A DNA stretch of 64,000 bases, taken from the NCBI GenBank assembly GCA_004295045.1, contig SHND01000030.1:46223-110222 (forward strand). The letters run 5' to 3'. The notes under the pieces are model-generated. The model saw only the letters and a program-made list of their open reading frames with translations. It did no database searches and was not told the DNA's origin. This document shows positions 54,030 to 63,000 of the stretch, in pieces. Numbering within the stretch: position 1 is the first letter of the stretch; each line of letters begins with the position of its first letter. Made by a program: the position numbers and the translations under genes. This DNA is from Chloroflexota bacterium. GTDB lineage: Bacteria; Chloroflexota; Anaerolineae; UBA4142; SHND01.

Positions 54030-54445
54030 ATTCCAAAATCACTCCCGCAGAATTTCTCAACGCGTATCCGCCGCCCTTGCGGGAATTGGCGAACGCGTTA
54101 CGAATGTTTGTAAAAGAAATCGTGCCGGACGCAGTCGAAGGCGTGAATGGTTGGGGGCTGCTCGCGTACCGCGTGCAGATGGGGAAAAAGAGCGCGTACT
54201 GGGGCTGGATCGGCGCGGATGGCGATCACGCGCATTTGGGATTCGAGTACGGGATTCTGCTGCATGATCCGAAAAATTTGTTGGAGGGACACAACTTGCG
54301 GCAGGTGCGCTACGTGACGATTCGACACCCGCGCGAAATCCGCAAACGCGATTTTGCAAAACTGGTTCGACAAGCAGTTGAAATCGCGCAACGCAGCGAC
54401 AAACGCGCCCTTTTGAAATTGGAACAGGATGCGCGCGGAATATGA
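54026..54445 (+). CDS. DUF1801 domain protein
   Basis: A 139-aa protein of the DUF1801 (YdhG-like) family: LRELANALRMFVKEIVPDAV, GWGLLAYRVQMGKKSAYWGW and FEYGILLHDPKNLLEG. Members have an iron-chaperone-like fold; no firm function. The ATG overlaps the hydrolase stop (ATGA) and the stop overlaps the SDR start (ATGA), so three genes are coupled in a row. A longer frame start at 53924 lies inside the hydrolase gene and is rejected. Confidence 0.85.
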   Translation: MNSKITPAEFLNAYPPPLRELANALRMFVKEIVPDAVEGVNGWGLLAYRVQMGKKSAYWGWIGADGDHAHLGFEYGILLHDPKNLLEGHNLRQVRYVTIRHPREIRKRDFAKLVRQAVEIAQRSDKRALLKLEQDARGI

Positions 54446-55236
54446 AAGTGGATGCACCCGCGATAGCATCGCTGTTCAATTTTTCTGAAAAAGTTGTAGT
54501 CGTCACGGGCAGCGGGAGTGGACTCGGTCGCGGCATTGCCAAACGTTTCGCCGAAGCGGGCGCGCGGCTGGTCGTGCATTACCAATCAAGCCAAGTCGGC
54601 GCAGAGCGAGTCGTATCGGAAATTCGCGCGTTGGGAGGATCCGCGCTCGCGGTGCAGGGCGATTTGACGCGCGAGCAAGACGCGGCGCGGTTGATGCAAG
54701 AAACTGTCGAAGCGTTCGGGCGCGTAGATGTTTTGGTCAACAACGCGGGAATTTATCCGCTTGCGAATCTGATAGAGATGAGCACGGCGGAGTGGGATGC
54801 AGTGGTGGATGCGAATTTAAAGAGCGCATTTCTTTGCACACAAGCGTTTGCGCGTATCGTCCGCGCACAGAAATTTCAGGGCGGCGCGATTGTTAATATC
54901 ACGAGCATCGAAGCAGAAAATCCTGCGCCAATGCATGCCCATTACGATGCGGCGAAAGGTGGTTTGACCATGTTGACGCGCGCGTCGGCGTTGGAACTCG
55001 CGTCGTACAATATTCGCGTAAATGCAGTTGCGCCGGGGCTGATCTGGAGCGAGACGCTGGAAAAAGATTGGACCGACGGCGTTACGCGTTGGCTGAAACG
55101 TGCACCGCTAAAACGCTTGGGGATGCCCGAAGATGTCGCGGACGCCTGTTTATTTTTTGCTTCGGAGGCAGCGCGTTGGATTACGGGCGCGACATTGCTT
55201 GTGGACGGCGGCGTAATGACAAATCAGATTTTTTGA
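54442..55236 (+). CDS. Short-chain dehydrogenase/reductase (SDR)
   Basis: Classical SDR of 264 aa. Cofactor motif VVVTGSGSGLGRGIA (TGxxxGxG), DVLVNNAGIYPL (NNAG), catalytic Ser in NITSIEAENP and YxxxK in HYDAAKGGLTML. The C-terminus SEAARWITGATLLVDGGVM is typical of FabG-like and sugar dehydrogenase SDRs. The residues after beta-strand 2 (VVHYQSSQ) do not clearly mark NAD or NADP preference. Translationally coupled to the DUF1801 gene. Converges with a FemAB-like gene 24 bp away, with no hairpin terminator between. Confidence 0.92.
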   Translation: MKVDAPAIASLFNFSEKVVVVTGSGSGLGRGIAKRFAEAGARLVVHYQSSQVGAERVVSEIRALGGSALAVQGDLTREQDAARLMQETVEAFGRVDVLVNNAGIYPLANLIEMSTAEWDAVVDANLKSAFLCTQAFARIVRAQKFQGGAIVNITSIEAENPAPMHAHYDAAKGGLTMLTRASALELASYNIRVNAVAPGLIWSETLEKDWTDGVTRWLKRAPLKRLGMPEDVADACLFFASEAARWITGATLLVDGGVMTNQIF

Positions 55237-55260
55237 GGATAGAGTTCGGAACCGGAACGT

Positions 55261-56277
55261 TTACCCGAGACTCCGCTTGCGATATTTGCGCGCGAGCTTG
55301 TAAAGCTGATGGCGCGATGGACTCGACACAAAATCCCACGCGCCGGTGTAGTGTACGATTTCTCCGCCAAACCCTTGTTTGAACTGATAGAGCGACGAGG
55401 GCAGGTTGTTATCTTCATTGTTTGAGATCGTTTCGGGAATGCCCCACAAATCATAGCGCGTGCAGCCGCGCGCTTTTGCCCATTGCATCGCCGCCCAATG
55501 CAGCGCGTGATTTGGCATGCGCTGACGCTCCAGATTGCTTGAAGCGCCGTACAAATAAATAGCTTCTTGGGCAAACGCGCTGACGAAAATCATGGCGAGC
55601 GGTTGCTGCGCATATTCGGCAATGAACAGGCGCACGTTATCGCGTACGCTCAAAAGTTCAAATGCCGTGCGATAATACGCGGCGCTGTGGATGGCGAAAT
55701 GATCGCGTTCACCTGTGACGCGCAAGAGCTGATGAAACGCTTCAATATCGGCAGGTCCGCCCGCACGAACCTGAACGCCTTTTTTCTCGGCGAGACGGAT
55801 GTTGTAGCGCCATTTTGGTTTCATGCGCGCGAGAAGCGTTTCGGGGTCGGCGGTGAGGTCAATGTGAATGGTCGCAGGCGGCTGAATCGTTTCAGTTGAA
55901 TTCGTCAGGCGCGCAAATCGCAGCTGCGCGTCGCGTTCGTCGCCGCGCATCCAATCCGGCTCGATTTTGAGGAGAAAGGCGCCGCGCATGCGAACGTGGT
56001 TCTTGAGGTGTTCAAGAAAAGAAGCAAATGCTGCGCTGTCGCCAAATGGTCCACGCGGCACATAGGCGAGAGTGAGTCCCGGCGCGAGAGGACGATAGAG
56101 GATTTGCGCACCGACCATGAGTTCTCGATTGTCACCGTAGGCAATCCGCTCTGCGCGCCAACCGAATCGGCTTTTCAGTTCGCCCCAAGCATAGGTTTGA
56201 AGGAGATGCGCGTTTTGGGCGTGCGCAAAAACATCCCAATTTTCCGCGCGAGTAATGGATTGGAACGGGGTGGACAC
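55261..56277 (-). CDS. FemAB-like aminoacyltransferase 2
   Basis: A 338-aa second member of the FemABX-like family: HLLQTYAWGELKSRFGWRAE, MKPKWRYNIRLAEKKGVQV and MPNHALHWAAMQWAKARGCT with YDLWGIPE. It is paralogous to the 47249-48358 gene, sharing MKPKWRYNIRLAE(K/R)KGVQV exactly, but lacks the stem-loop-encoded insert. GTG start at 56277, no visible ribosome site. It is divergent from the nuo operon. Two such genes suggest a branched peptide bridge or other aminoacylation in the wall. Confidence 0.85.
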   Translation of the reverse strand: MSTPFQSITRAENWDVFAHAQNAHLLQTYAWGELKSRFGWRAERIAYGDNRELMVGAQILYRPLAPGLTLAYVPRGPFGDSAAFASFLEHLKNHVRMRGAFLLKIEPDWMRGDERDAQLRFARLTNSTETIQPPATIHIDLTADPETLLARMKPKWRYNIRLAEKKGVQVRAGGPADIEAFHQLLRVTGERDHFAIHSAAYYRTAFELLSVRDNVRLFIAEYAQQPLAMIFVSAFAQEAIYLYGASSNLERQRMPNHALHWAAMQWAKARGCTRYDLWGIPETISNNEDNNLPSSLYQFKQGFGGEIVHYTGAWDFVSSPSRHQLYKLARKYRKRSLG

Positions 56278-56333
56278 GCTTGAGATTATAACCGAAACAG
56301 TGCGGTTCCCGGCAGCATGTATAAAAATTTCGT

Positions 56334-56362
56334 TTGCAATAATTTTTAACTTGTGCTAATAT
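56334..56362 (+). promoter_or_regulatory. Promoter of the nuo operon
   Basis: TTGCAA (56334-56339), 17 bp, TAATAT (56357-56362). A TTGTG Rex-like half-site (56351-56355) overlaps the spacer. Expected start near 56369, about 200 nt before nuoA. Confidence 0.6.
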
Positions 56363-56373
56363 TCTATTGTTCA

Positions 56374-56407
56374 GTACGGCACAAATGAAAGCCGTACCGA
56401 TTTTTTT
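56374..56407 (+). terminator. Hairpin with T run just after the nuo promoter (possible attenuator)
   Basis: GTACGGC (56374-56380) and GCCGTAC (56391-56397), 7-bp stem with a 10-nt loop, then CGATTTTTTT. No plus-strand gene ends here; the preceding plus-strand gene ends 1.1 kb upstream. It lies within the first 40 nt of the predicted nuo transcript. Confidence 0.6.
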
Positions 56408-56570
56408 GCGAATTGCTCAAGCAAGTTTTTAATCATCCTCTAATAACTTTGCGCTGGTGCAGGGCGGACCGTTTGTTCGCTCAACTCTTCAGTCATGTAT
56501 CAGATGACGAATCATCACGCTTTGGATTGAGCAGAGCATTATTCGTGGTGACTCGACAGGAGAAGTGATT

Positions 56571-56945
56571 ATGCTGGACCGTTACGCGCTGATAGGTCTC
56601 TTTGCCTTTGCTGCTGTCACGTTTCCGATTCTACCTCTCGTACTCGCTTTTCTCTTTCGCCCCAAGAAACCCACTCGTCTAAAGCAATCTACCTACGAGT
56701 GTGGGATTGAAATTCAAAATGCCGCACCCGAAGCGGAAGCGATTTGGGTGCAGTTTCGCGTGCAATATTATATTTACGCGATTCTGTTTGTCGTGTTCGA
56801 CATCGAAGTTGTATTTGTGTATCCCTGGGCGATCGCGACGAATCAAATGACCGCTTTCTGGGTCATCGAGATGGCGATCTTTATGTTGATCCTCATCGGC
56901 GCGTTGGCGTACGCGTGGCGCAAGAATTTGTTGGAGTGGGTGTAA
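56571..56945 (+). CDS. nuoA: NADH-quinone oxidoreductase subunit A
   Basis: Small membrane subunit of complex I, 124 aa, three helices. Family core: QSTYECGIEIQNAAPEAEA, VQYYIYAILFVVFDIEVVF and YPWA. AGGAG lies 8 nt before ATG 56571; a GTG six bases earlier is possible but too close. The stop is immediately followed by nuoH, with no nuoB, C or D between as in the usual order. Confidence 0.95.
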   Translation: MLDRYALIGLFAFAAVTFPILPLVLAFLFRPKKPTRLKQSTYECGIEIQNAAPEAEAIWVQFRVQYYIYAILFVVFDIEVVFVYPWAIATNQMTAFWVIEMAIFMLILIGALAYAWRKNLLEWV

Positions 56946-58082
56946 ATGGACATCTGGTCTTTTATCACCAATCCGTTTGTCAGTATCTACCAACTCATCC
57001 GCAGTCTGTTGACGAGTCTGCTCGGCTTGATCGGTCTCTCCGGCGATGTCGCCAGCGTGATCTTGTTTTTCATCATGGGCGGATTGGTCATCACGGTGAT
57101 TTTGCTCGTCGCGCCGCTGTTGATGATGTACATGACCTGGTTGGAACGCAAGGTCGTCGCGCGGATGCAAGACCGAGTCGGTCCAAATCGCGTCGGCGCC
57201 TTTGGCTTGCTCCAACCGATTGCGGACATGATAAAGTTTCTGACCAAAGAGGACATTGTGCCTCAAGGCGTGGACAAACCCGTCCATCTCCTTGCGCCGA
57301 TTGTGGTGGTAATTCCCGTCATCCTCTCGTTTGCCGTGCTTCAATTTGGCGTAGGCATGGGCGCGGTAGATTTGAATCTGAGTCTCCTCTTTTTGCTGGC
57401 AATGGGCTCGGTGGCGACCATCGCGGTGTTTATGGCGGGATTTGGCTCACACAACAAGTTCGCGTTGATTGGTGGAATGCGCGCCGCCGCACAAATCATC
57501 AGTTATGAAATTCCCCAGATTCTTGCCGTTGCGGTAATTGTCCTCCTCGCCGGCACCATTTCCTTGAACGGGGTGATCGAAAAGCAGAGCGGACTCTTTG
57601 GTTTGGGATGGTATATCCTCTATCTCCCCGTCGGTCCCATTGCATTTTTTATTTTTCTCCTCGCGGCTACCGCAGAAATCAATCGCGTCCCGTTTGACCT
57701 GCCCGAAGCGGAATCGGAATTGGTCGCGGGATATCACACCGAATACAGCGGAATGAAATTCGGTCTTTTCTATCTCGCGGAATTCTTGAACACATTTATC
57801 ATCAGCGCGGTTGCCGCTTCCATTTTCTTTGGCGGCTGGCAAGGTCCGTTCGTTCAACAAATTCCCGCGCTCGGCATCGCGTACTTTTTTGGCAAGACGA
57901 TTCTGCTCATTTTCATTCAGCTCTGGTTTCGCGGAACCCTGCCGCGCATCCGTGTGGACCAATTGATGAATTTTGGTTGGAAGCGGCTCGTGCCGGCTAC
58001 GCTCGCGTTAATTCTGTTCACGGCGACGTTCTTGTGGGCGTATCGTCTGTTCAATCAATTCTTGACGAGTTTGGGAGGATGA
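56946..58082 (+). CDS. nuoH: NADH-quinone oxidoreductase subunit H
   Basis: Membrane subunit at the quinone-binding junction of complex I, 378 aa, eight to nine helices. Family signatures: ERKVVARMQDRVGPNRVG, GLLQPIADMIKFLTKED, NRVPFDLPEAESELVAGYHT with EYSGMKFGLFYL, and WFRGTLPRIRVDQLM. An amphipathic N-terminal extension (WSFITNPFVSIYQLIRSLL) is longer than usual. It starts right after nuoA; nuoJ follows after one base, with no nuoI. Confidence 0.96.
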   Translation: MDIWSFITNPFVSIYQLIRSLLTSLLGLIGLSGDVASVILFFIMGGLVITVILLVAPLLMMYMTWLERKVVARMQDRVGPNRVGAFGLLQPIADMIKFLTKEDIVPQGVDKPVHLLAPIVVVIPVILSFAVLQFGVGMGAVDLNLSLLFLLAMGSVATIAVFMAGFGSHNKFALIGGMRAAAQIISYEIPQILAVAVIVLLAGTISLNGVIEKQSGLFGLGWYILYLPVGPIAFFIFLLAATAEINRVPFDLPEAESELVAGYHTEYSGMKFGLFYLAEFLNTFIISAVAASIFFGGWQGPFVQQIPALGIAYFFGKTILLIFIQLWFRGTLPRIRVDQLMNFGWKRLVPATLALILFTATFLWAYRLFNQFLTSLGG

Positions 58083-58083
58083 A

Positions 58084-58584
58084 ATGGATCTAATCGGAAT
58101 CATCTCCCAAGTTGTCTTTTTCCTCGTTGCGGCGTTGACGCTCGCTGCCGCGTTTGCGACAGTGCTGCTGCGGAATGTATTCCACGCCGGGCTCGCATTG
58201 GTCGGCACCTTCTTTGGCGTCGCGGCGATTTATCTCATGCTCGAAGCGGAATTTCTTGCAATCGTTCAAGTGTTGATTTATATCGGCGCGATTGCGGTCT
58301 TGATTCTGTTTGCGATCATGTTGACGCGCAGTTTGATGAAGAATGAAGATAGCGGCATGAACAAACAATGGGCGTGGGCAGCCATAGCCATTTCAACATT
58401 GTTTCTGGGCATGTTCATCGTCATTCTCCAGGTGCCTTGGCTGTTAAATACCAGTGTGATTGGTACCGACATTGTACCCTTTCTCGGCACTGAATTGTTG
58501 ACCACCTATCTCCTGCCGTTTGAAATTGTCTCGGTGCTATTGCTTGCTACGCTGATCGGCGCGTTCATCATTGCGCGCGAATAG
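58084..58584 (+). CDS. nuoJ: NADH-quinone oxidoreductase subunit J
   Basis: A 166-aa membrane subunit with five helices: VVFFLVAALTLAAAFATVLL, NVFHAGLALVGTFFGVAAIY and LEAEFLAIVQVLIYIGAIAV with LILFAIML, the pi-bulge helix of the family. GGGAGGA lies 4 nt before the ATG, inside the end of nuoH. A heptamer spacer separates it from nuoK. Confidence 0.95.
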   Translation: MDLIGIISQVVFFLVAALTLAAAFATVLLRNVFHAGLALVGTFFGVAAIYLMLEAEFLAIVQVLIYIGAIAVLILFAIMLTRSLMKNEDSGMNKQWAWAAIAISTLFLGMFIVILQVPWLLNTSVIGTDIVPFLGTELLTTYLLPFEIVSVLLLATLIGAFIIARE

Positions 58585-58656
58585 CAGATGGCAGGTAGCA
58601 AATCGCAAACCTAAAAGAATCTATCAGCCATTTGCTATCAGCTCTACGCGATATTC
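58585..58656. repeat. Heptamer inverted-repeat spacer before nuoK
   Basis: 5' half CAGATGG CAGGTAG CAAATCG CAAACCT; 3' half CTATCAG CCATTTG CTATCAG CTCTACG. The halves are complementary in part (TAGCAAAT with ATTTGCTA). nuoK has no Shine-Dalgarno. Confidence 0.7.
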
Positions 58657-58983
58657 ATGATTAACGACATTCCGCTGGTTTATTACCTCTCGCTCTCTGC
58701 CGCGTTGTTTTGTGTCGGCTTGTTTGGCGCGTTAGCGCGCCGCAACGCGATTGCCGTCCTCATGGGCATCGAGCTGATGCTCAATGCTGTGAATATCAAT
58801 TTCGTTGCTTTTTGGCGCTACGGTTCCGTCAATCCGATTTTGAATCAAGCGGGGATTGTCTTTGCGTTGTTCGTCATCACAGTTGCTGCCGCCGAAGCGG
58901 CGGTAGGGCTGGCGTTGGTGATCTCGATTTATCGTTCGCGCGACACGGTGAACGTAGAAGAAATTGATCTATTGAAATGGTAA
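58657..58983 (+). CDS. nuoK: NADH-quinone oxidoreductase subunit K
   Basis: A 108-aa subunit with three helices, homologous to MrpC. The conserved membrane Glu lies in [17 protein letters not shown], and [20 protein letters not shown] holds the second one. No ribosome site in the spacer before the ATG. Confidence 0.95.
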   Translation: MINDIPLVYYLSLSAALFCVGLFGALARRNAIAVLMGIELMLNAVNINFVAFWRYGSVNPILNQAGIVFALFVITVAAAEAAVGLALVISIYRSRDTVNVEEIDLLKW

Positions 58984-59058
58984 TTGACGGCTGAACGTTA
59001 AAGGTTGACGCACAACTCTCGTCCGCTTTAACCTTTGGCGCCAAACTTTCAATCTGTT
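58984..59058. repeat. Heptamer inverted-repeat spacer before nuoL
   Basis: 5' half TTGACGG CTGAACG TTAAAGG TTGACGC; 3' half CGTCCGC TTTAACC TTTGGCG. GTTAAAGG faces CTTTAACC. No Shine-Dalgarno before ATG 59059. Confidence 0.65.
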
Positions 59059-61227
59059 ATGATCCAAAATTTCACGCTGTTCATTCCGGTGTTTCCGCTG
59101 TTGGCGTTTGCCATCATCGTCCTTCTCACGCGCCGCAACAATCGTTTGAGCGCTTGGATCGCGATTGTGGGAATTATCATGGCGCTGGTGCTTTCGCTGG
59201 GCGTCTTTCTCGAATCGCTCGCGGAAGGTCCTGAACTGGCTCAGCATCCCTTTTACGCCGCGCCAATCGTGTGGTATCCCTACGGCTTGGCGACAATGAA
59301 TTTTGGTTGGTTCGTTGACCCAATTGGTTCGGTCATGCTGTTCATGGTGCCGACAGTGTGTTTGATGATTTTTATTTATTCTGTCGCGTACATGCGTCAC
59401 AGCCACGTGGATGAACAGGGTCATCATATTCAAGAGGACGACCCGCGCTATTCGCATTTCTTTGCCTACATTTCGCTTTTTACCGCGATGATGCTGCTCC
59501 TCGTGATCTCATCGAGTCTTCTCCAATTTTTCATCGCCTGGGAAGTGATGGGTTTTTGTTCATACGCCCTCATCGGGTTCTGGTCATTCCGCGGCTTAAA
59601 GGAACATCACATTGACGAGGCACAGGTTGGACGCGCGCGCGGGGCAAGCATCAAAGCATTTCTCGTCACCCGCGTCGGAGATATTCTTCTTTTGACGGGC
59701 ATGATTCTGTTGCTCCTTGTCACCGGCACGCTCGACTTTACCCAGATGTTCAATCCTGATGGTTTGAACAATGTTTTGCTCGCCGATTCGCCGCTGCCGG
59801 GAATGACGTGGCTCACCCTCATCGCGTTGTTGATCTTTGGCGGCACGGTTGGCAAGTCTGCCCAGTTCCCATTGCATATTTGGTTGCCCGATGCGATGGA
59901 AGGTCCGACCCCGGTCAGCGCGTTGATTCATGCGGCGACAATGGTTTCCGCCGGTATCTTTCTCATCATTCGAATGTTCCCGCTGTTCGTGGTGGATTCG
60001 CAAACGGGCGGAAACGCGATGATGTGGGTTGCCATCATTGGCGCGTTCACGGCGATTTTCGCGGCTACGATAGGTCTCGCGCAAAATGACATCAAACGTG
60101 TTCTTGCCTACTCGACGATTTCACAGCTGGGCTATATGCTCGCCGCGTTGGGCATCGGCGCGTTCGTCGCGGGTTCTTTCCATCTCATCATGCACGCGTT
60201 TTTCAAAGCGCTTTTGTTCCTTGCGGCAGGCGCGGTGATTCACTCGGTTGGAACGAACGACATGCTCAAGATGGGCGGACTGTGGCGCAAGATGCCCATC
60301 ACCTTTATCACGTTTATGATCGGCGCGTTCGCGCTGATGGGCATTTTTCCCTTCGCCGGCTTTTGGAGCAAGGATGAAATTTTGCTCGAAGCATTGCGCG
60401 CCGGCTTTTATGGTGAGGCATCGCCGCAAACGCAGACGATCCGTTTCGTCTACATCTGTCTTGCAATTGCTGCCTTCCTGACGGCACTCTATACCGGGCG
60501 GCAAATTTTCCTCACCTTTTTTGGCAAGCCGCGCGATGAACACGCGTACGAACACGCGCACGAATCGCCTATTACGATGTGGGCGCCATTGGCTGTATTG
60601 GCGACGTTCACGACGTTTCTTGGTTTGTGGAATGCGCCGTTCATCGGTGCGTTCACGCATTACATTGGGGAAGGCGGCTTGATGGGGTTGCCCCAGGCAT
60701 TCGAGCATACCGCGTTCGACCAACTGGCGTGGATTTCAATGTTCCTTTCGCTGGGAATTGCCATCGGGGGATTGATCGTCGCGTATCTGATCTATGGTTT
60801 CCGTCCCGTTGCTGCCGGACAGCCCGATCCTTTTGCGCGGCTCGGCATCATCTACAAGGTGCTTGTGAACAAATATTGGCTCGACGAACTGTACGGTTAC
60901 AAGATCAATCTCGACGGGACGGTGCAGCGCGGTCTGTTGATTCGCTTTGCGGGCGCACTCAGCCGAGGGTCGTACTGGTTGGACCGCAAGGTCATTGACG
61001 GCTTGGTCAATCTCGCCGGCTGGTTCGGACGCATCTTGGCGCGGCTGTGGGGTTGGTTCGACGCCCGAATCATTGACGGAATTGTGAATGCGACAGCTAG
61101 TGTTACCGGCGAAATCGCGGGTTGGTGGCGGACGATGCAAACGGGCGACGTGCAAAATTATGCGCTCATTGCTGCTGCTGGCGCGATGGCGTTCGCGATT
61201 ATTTTCTTGCTGCGATCTTTTACGTAG
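59059..61227 (+). CDS. nuoL: NADH-quinone oxidoreductase subunit L
   Basis: Distal antiporter-like proton pump of complex I, 722 aa, with about 14-16 helices and the long lateral amphipathic helix near the C-terminus. Family core: WEVMGFCSYALIGFW, GKSAQFPLHIWLPDAMEGPTP with VSALIHAATMVSAGIF, and KRVLAYSTISQLGYM. An additional TTG-started frame eight codons longer is rejected in favour of ATG 59059. The C-terminal lateral helix segment is at about 590-700. Confidence 0.96.
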   Translation: MIQNFTLFIPVFPLLAFAIIVLLTRRNNRLSAWIAIVGIIMALVLSLGVFLESLAEGPELAQHPFYAAPIVWYPYGLATMNFGWFVDPIGSVMLFMVPTVCLMIFIYSVAYMRHSHVDEQGHHIQEDDPRYSHFFAYISLFTAMMLLLVISSSLLQFFIAWEVMGFCSYALIGFWSFRGLKEHHIDEAQVGRARGASIKAFLVTRVGDILLLTGMILLLLVTGTLDFTQMFNPDGLNNVLLADSPLPGMTWLTLIALLIFGGTVGKSAQFPLHIWLPDAMEGPTPVSALIHAATMVSAGIFLIIRMFPLFVVDSQTGGNAMMWVAIIGAFTAIFAATIGLAQNDIKRVLAYSTISQLGYMLAALGIGAFVAGSFHLIMHAFFKALLFLAAGAVIHSVGTNDMLKMGGLWRKMPITFITFMIGAFALMGIFPFAGFWSKDEILLEALRAGFYGEASPQTQTIRFVYICLAIAAFLTALYTGRQIFLTFFGKPRDEHAYEHAHESPITMWAPLAVLATFTTFLGLWNAPFIGAFTHYIGEGGLMGLPQAFEHTAFDQLAWISMFLSLGIAIGGLIVAYLIYGFRPVAAGQPDPFARLGIIYKVLVNKYWLDELYGYKINLDGTVQRGLLIRFAGALSRGSYWLDRKVIDGLVNLAGWFGRILARLWGWFDARIIDGIVNATASVTGEIAGWWRTMQTGDVQNYALIAAAGAMAFAIIFLLRSFT

Positions 61228-61317
61228 CAATCTTTTTTCTAGCAATCCTGTGTGTAGCAATCCTTAACGAAACACGACGAGAGAGGACGCAGAGCTCATC
61301 TCTTCGGAGGATTTTCG
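61228..61317. repeat. Word-repeat spacer before nuoM
   Basis: TAGCAATC words recur at about 15-bp steps (three copies). There is no clear complementary arm, and GGAGGA precedes the nuoM ATG, so this spacer is of a weaker type than the others. Confidence 0.45.
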
Positions 61318-62904
61318 ATGCTTAGTGCAATCACGTTTATTCCACTGCTGGGCGCGATCATTATCTTGTTCTTGCCCAGCGACAACGCGATCAAACGGTT
61401 CGCGATCATTTGGAGCATAATTCCGCTCATCCTCGCCACCATCGCGTGGGTGATTTTCCCAACATGGCCCGATTTTACCCTCATGGGTTCGTACTGCCCG
61501 CCTGACATTTGGGTTGCCAGCGCGAACACTTATTTGGGTGAGTGTGCGCCTTGGATTCCCGTGTTGGGGATTCAATATCATCTCGGCGTGGACGGTATCT
61601 CGATGCCATTAGTTTGGCTTACGACGCTGCTCACGACGCTCGGACTCTTTTATTCCGCGCGCGTTATTAATGAACGCGTCAAAGAATTTTTCGCGCTGTT
61701 TCTCATACTCGAGATGGGCATGCTGGGGGTGTTTGTTTCGCTCGACCTTTTCCTGTTTTACATCTTTTGGGAAATCGGTCTCGTGCCAATGTATTTCCTC
61801 ATCGGCATTTGGGGACACGACACGGATCGTCCGCAGTACGCGGCAATCAAGTTCTTTCTCTACACGCTCGCCGGTTCCGTTTTTATGCTCTTGGCGATCA
61901 TTGCGCTCTATTTGTTCTCGACGCCGCATACCTTTGATATTACGCTGTTGACCGCCAATCGTGACAACATGCCTTGGGCAAAAGATGCGCTCATTTCGAC
62001 TCTGGCGTTCCTCGGTTTCTTTTTGGCGTTTGCCATCAAAATGCCATTGTTCCCATTTCATACGTGGCTTCCTGATGCGCATACTGCCGCGCCAACGGCC
62101 GGCTCTGTAATCTTGGCTGGCATTCTCCTAAAACTGGGCGGCTACGGATTCATCCGTATTTTGCTCCCCATGTTCCCCGGCACATTTCAATCGCTGGCGT
62201 TGTGGATCGGCGTACTGGCAGTCATTTCGATCGTGTATGGCGCGTTCGTCGCCATGTCGCAAAACGATTTCAAGCGGCTCGTGGCGTACTCGTCGGTGAA
62301 TCACATGGGCTTTGTGATTCTCGGTTTCGCAGCGGCGGCGGCGTTGACTAATGAACAGGTGACGTCGCCTGAACTGAGCAATTATTTTAACAACGGCGCA
62401 GCCGCTATCAATGGCGCCGTCTTGGCGATGTTTTCACATGGAGTAATCACGGGCGGGTTGTTCTTTCTCGTCGGCATGCTCTATGAACGAACGCATACGC
62501 GCGAACTCGCGCAATTCGGCGGATTCATGGCAAAGGTGCCGATTTATGGCGCGCTGCTATTGCTCACGGCGTTCGCGTCGCTCGGTCTGCCGGGGCTCGC
62601 AGGGTTCGTCGGTGAATTTTTGGTCTTGCAAGGTTCCTACACCACCCTCACCGCGTTGACATTCGTCGCCGTCATCGGCATCGTCTTGACCGCCGCCTAC
62701 TTTTTGTGGAAGGTCATCCAAAAAGTGCTGCTCGGACAAGCCGATGAAAAATGGGCAAAGCTGCCGGACCTCAAGGGCTATGAAATTCTGACGCTCGTCC
62801 CGCTTGCCGTTCTGATGGTTTTGATCGGCATCTATCCGAGTTGGATTCTCGATACCATCAATCAAGCAACGATCGTCGTCCTGAAAGCCGTAGGCGCGAC
62901 GTAA
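61318..62904 (+). CDS. nuoM: NADH-quinone oxidoreductase subunit M
   Basis: Middle antiporter-like pump subunit, 528 aa, 14 helices. Signatures: FYIFWEIGLVPMYFLIGIWG, KMPLFPFHTWLPDAHTAAPT, VILAGILLKLGGYGF and KRLVAYSSVNHMGFVILG. Pump Glu and Lys residues in these helices are present. Strong GGAGGA 6 nt before the ATG. Confidence 0.96.
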   Translation: MLSAITFIPLLGAIIILFLPSDNAIKRFAIIWSIIPLILATIAWVIFPTWPDFTLMGSYCPPDIWVASANTYLGECAPWIPVLGIQYHLGVDGISMPLVWLTTLLTTLGLFYSARVINERVKEFFALFLILEMGMLGVFVSLDLFLFYIFWEIGLVPMYFLIGIWGHDTDRPQYAAIKFFLYTLAGSVFMLLAIIALYLFSTPHTFDITLLTANRDNMPWAKDALISTLAFLGFFLAFAIKMPLFPFHTWLPDAHTAAPTAGSVILAGILLKLGGYGFIRILLPMFPGTFQSLALWIGVLAVISIVYGAFVAMSQNDFKRLVAYSSVNHMGFVILGFAAAAALTNEQVTSPELSNYFNNGAAAINGAVLAMFSHGVITGGLFFLVGMLYERTHTRELAQFGGFMAKVPIYGALLLLTAFASLGLPGLAGFVGEFLVLQGSYTTLTALTFVAVIGIVLTAAYFLWKVIQKVLLGQADEKWAKLPDLKGYEILTLVPLAVLMVLIGIYPSWILDTINQATIVVLKAVGAT

Positions 62905-63000
62905 CCCAATGCACAATGCCGAATGCAAAATGCACGATGTGCAATCAGCTGATTGATTCGCTGCGCATTGTGCATTTAAAATTCCGCATTTAAATTTCAT
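62905..63000. repeat. Heptamer inverted-repeat spacer before nuoN
   Basis: 5' half CAATGCA CAATGCC GAATGCA AAATGCA CGATGTG; 3' half GCATTGTGCATTT and GCATTTAAATT. It shares AATGCACAATGCCGAATGC with the atp-operon word family, though 38 kb away. No ribosome site before nuoN. Confidence 0.75.
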
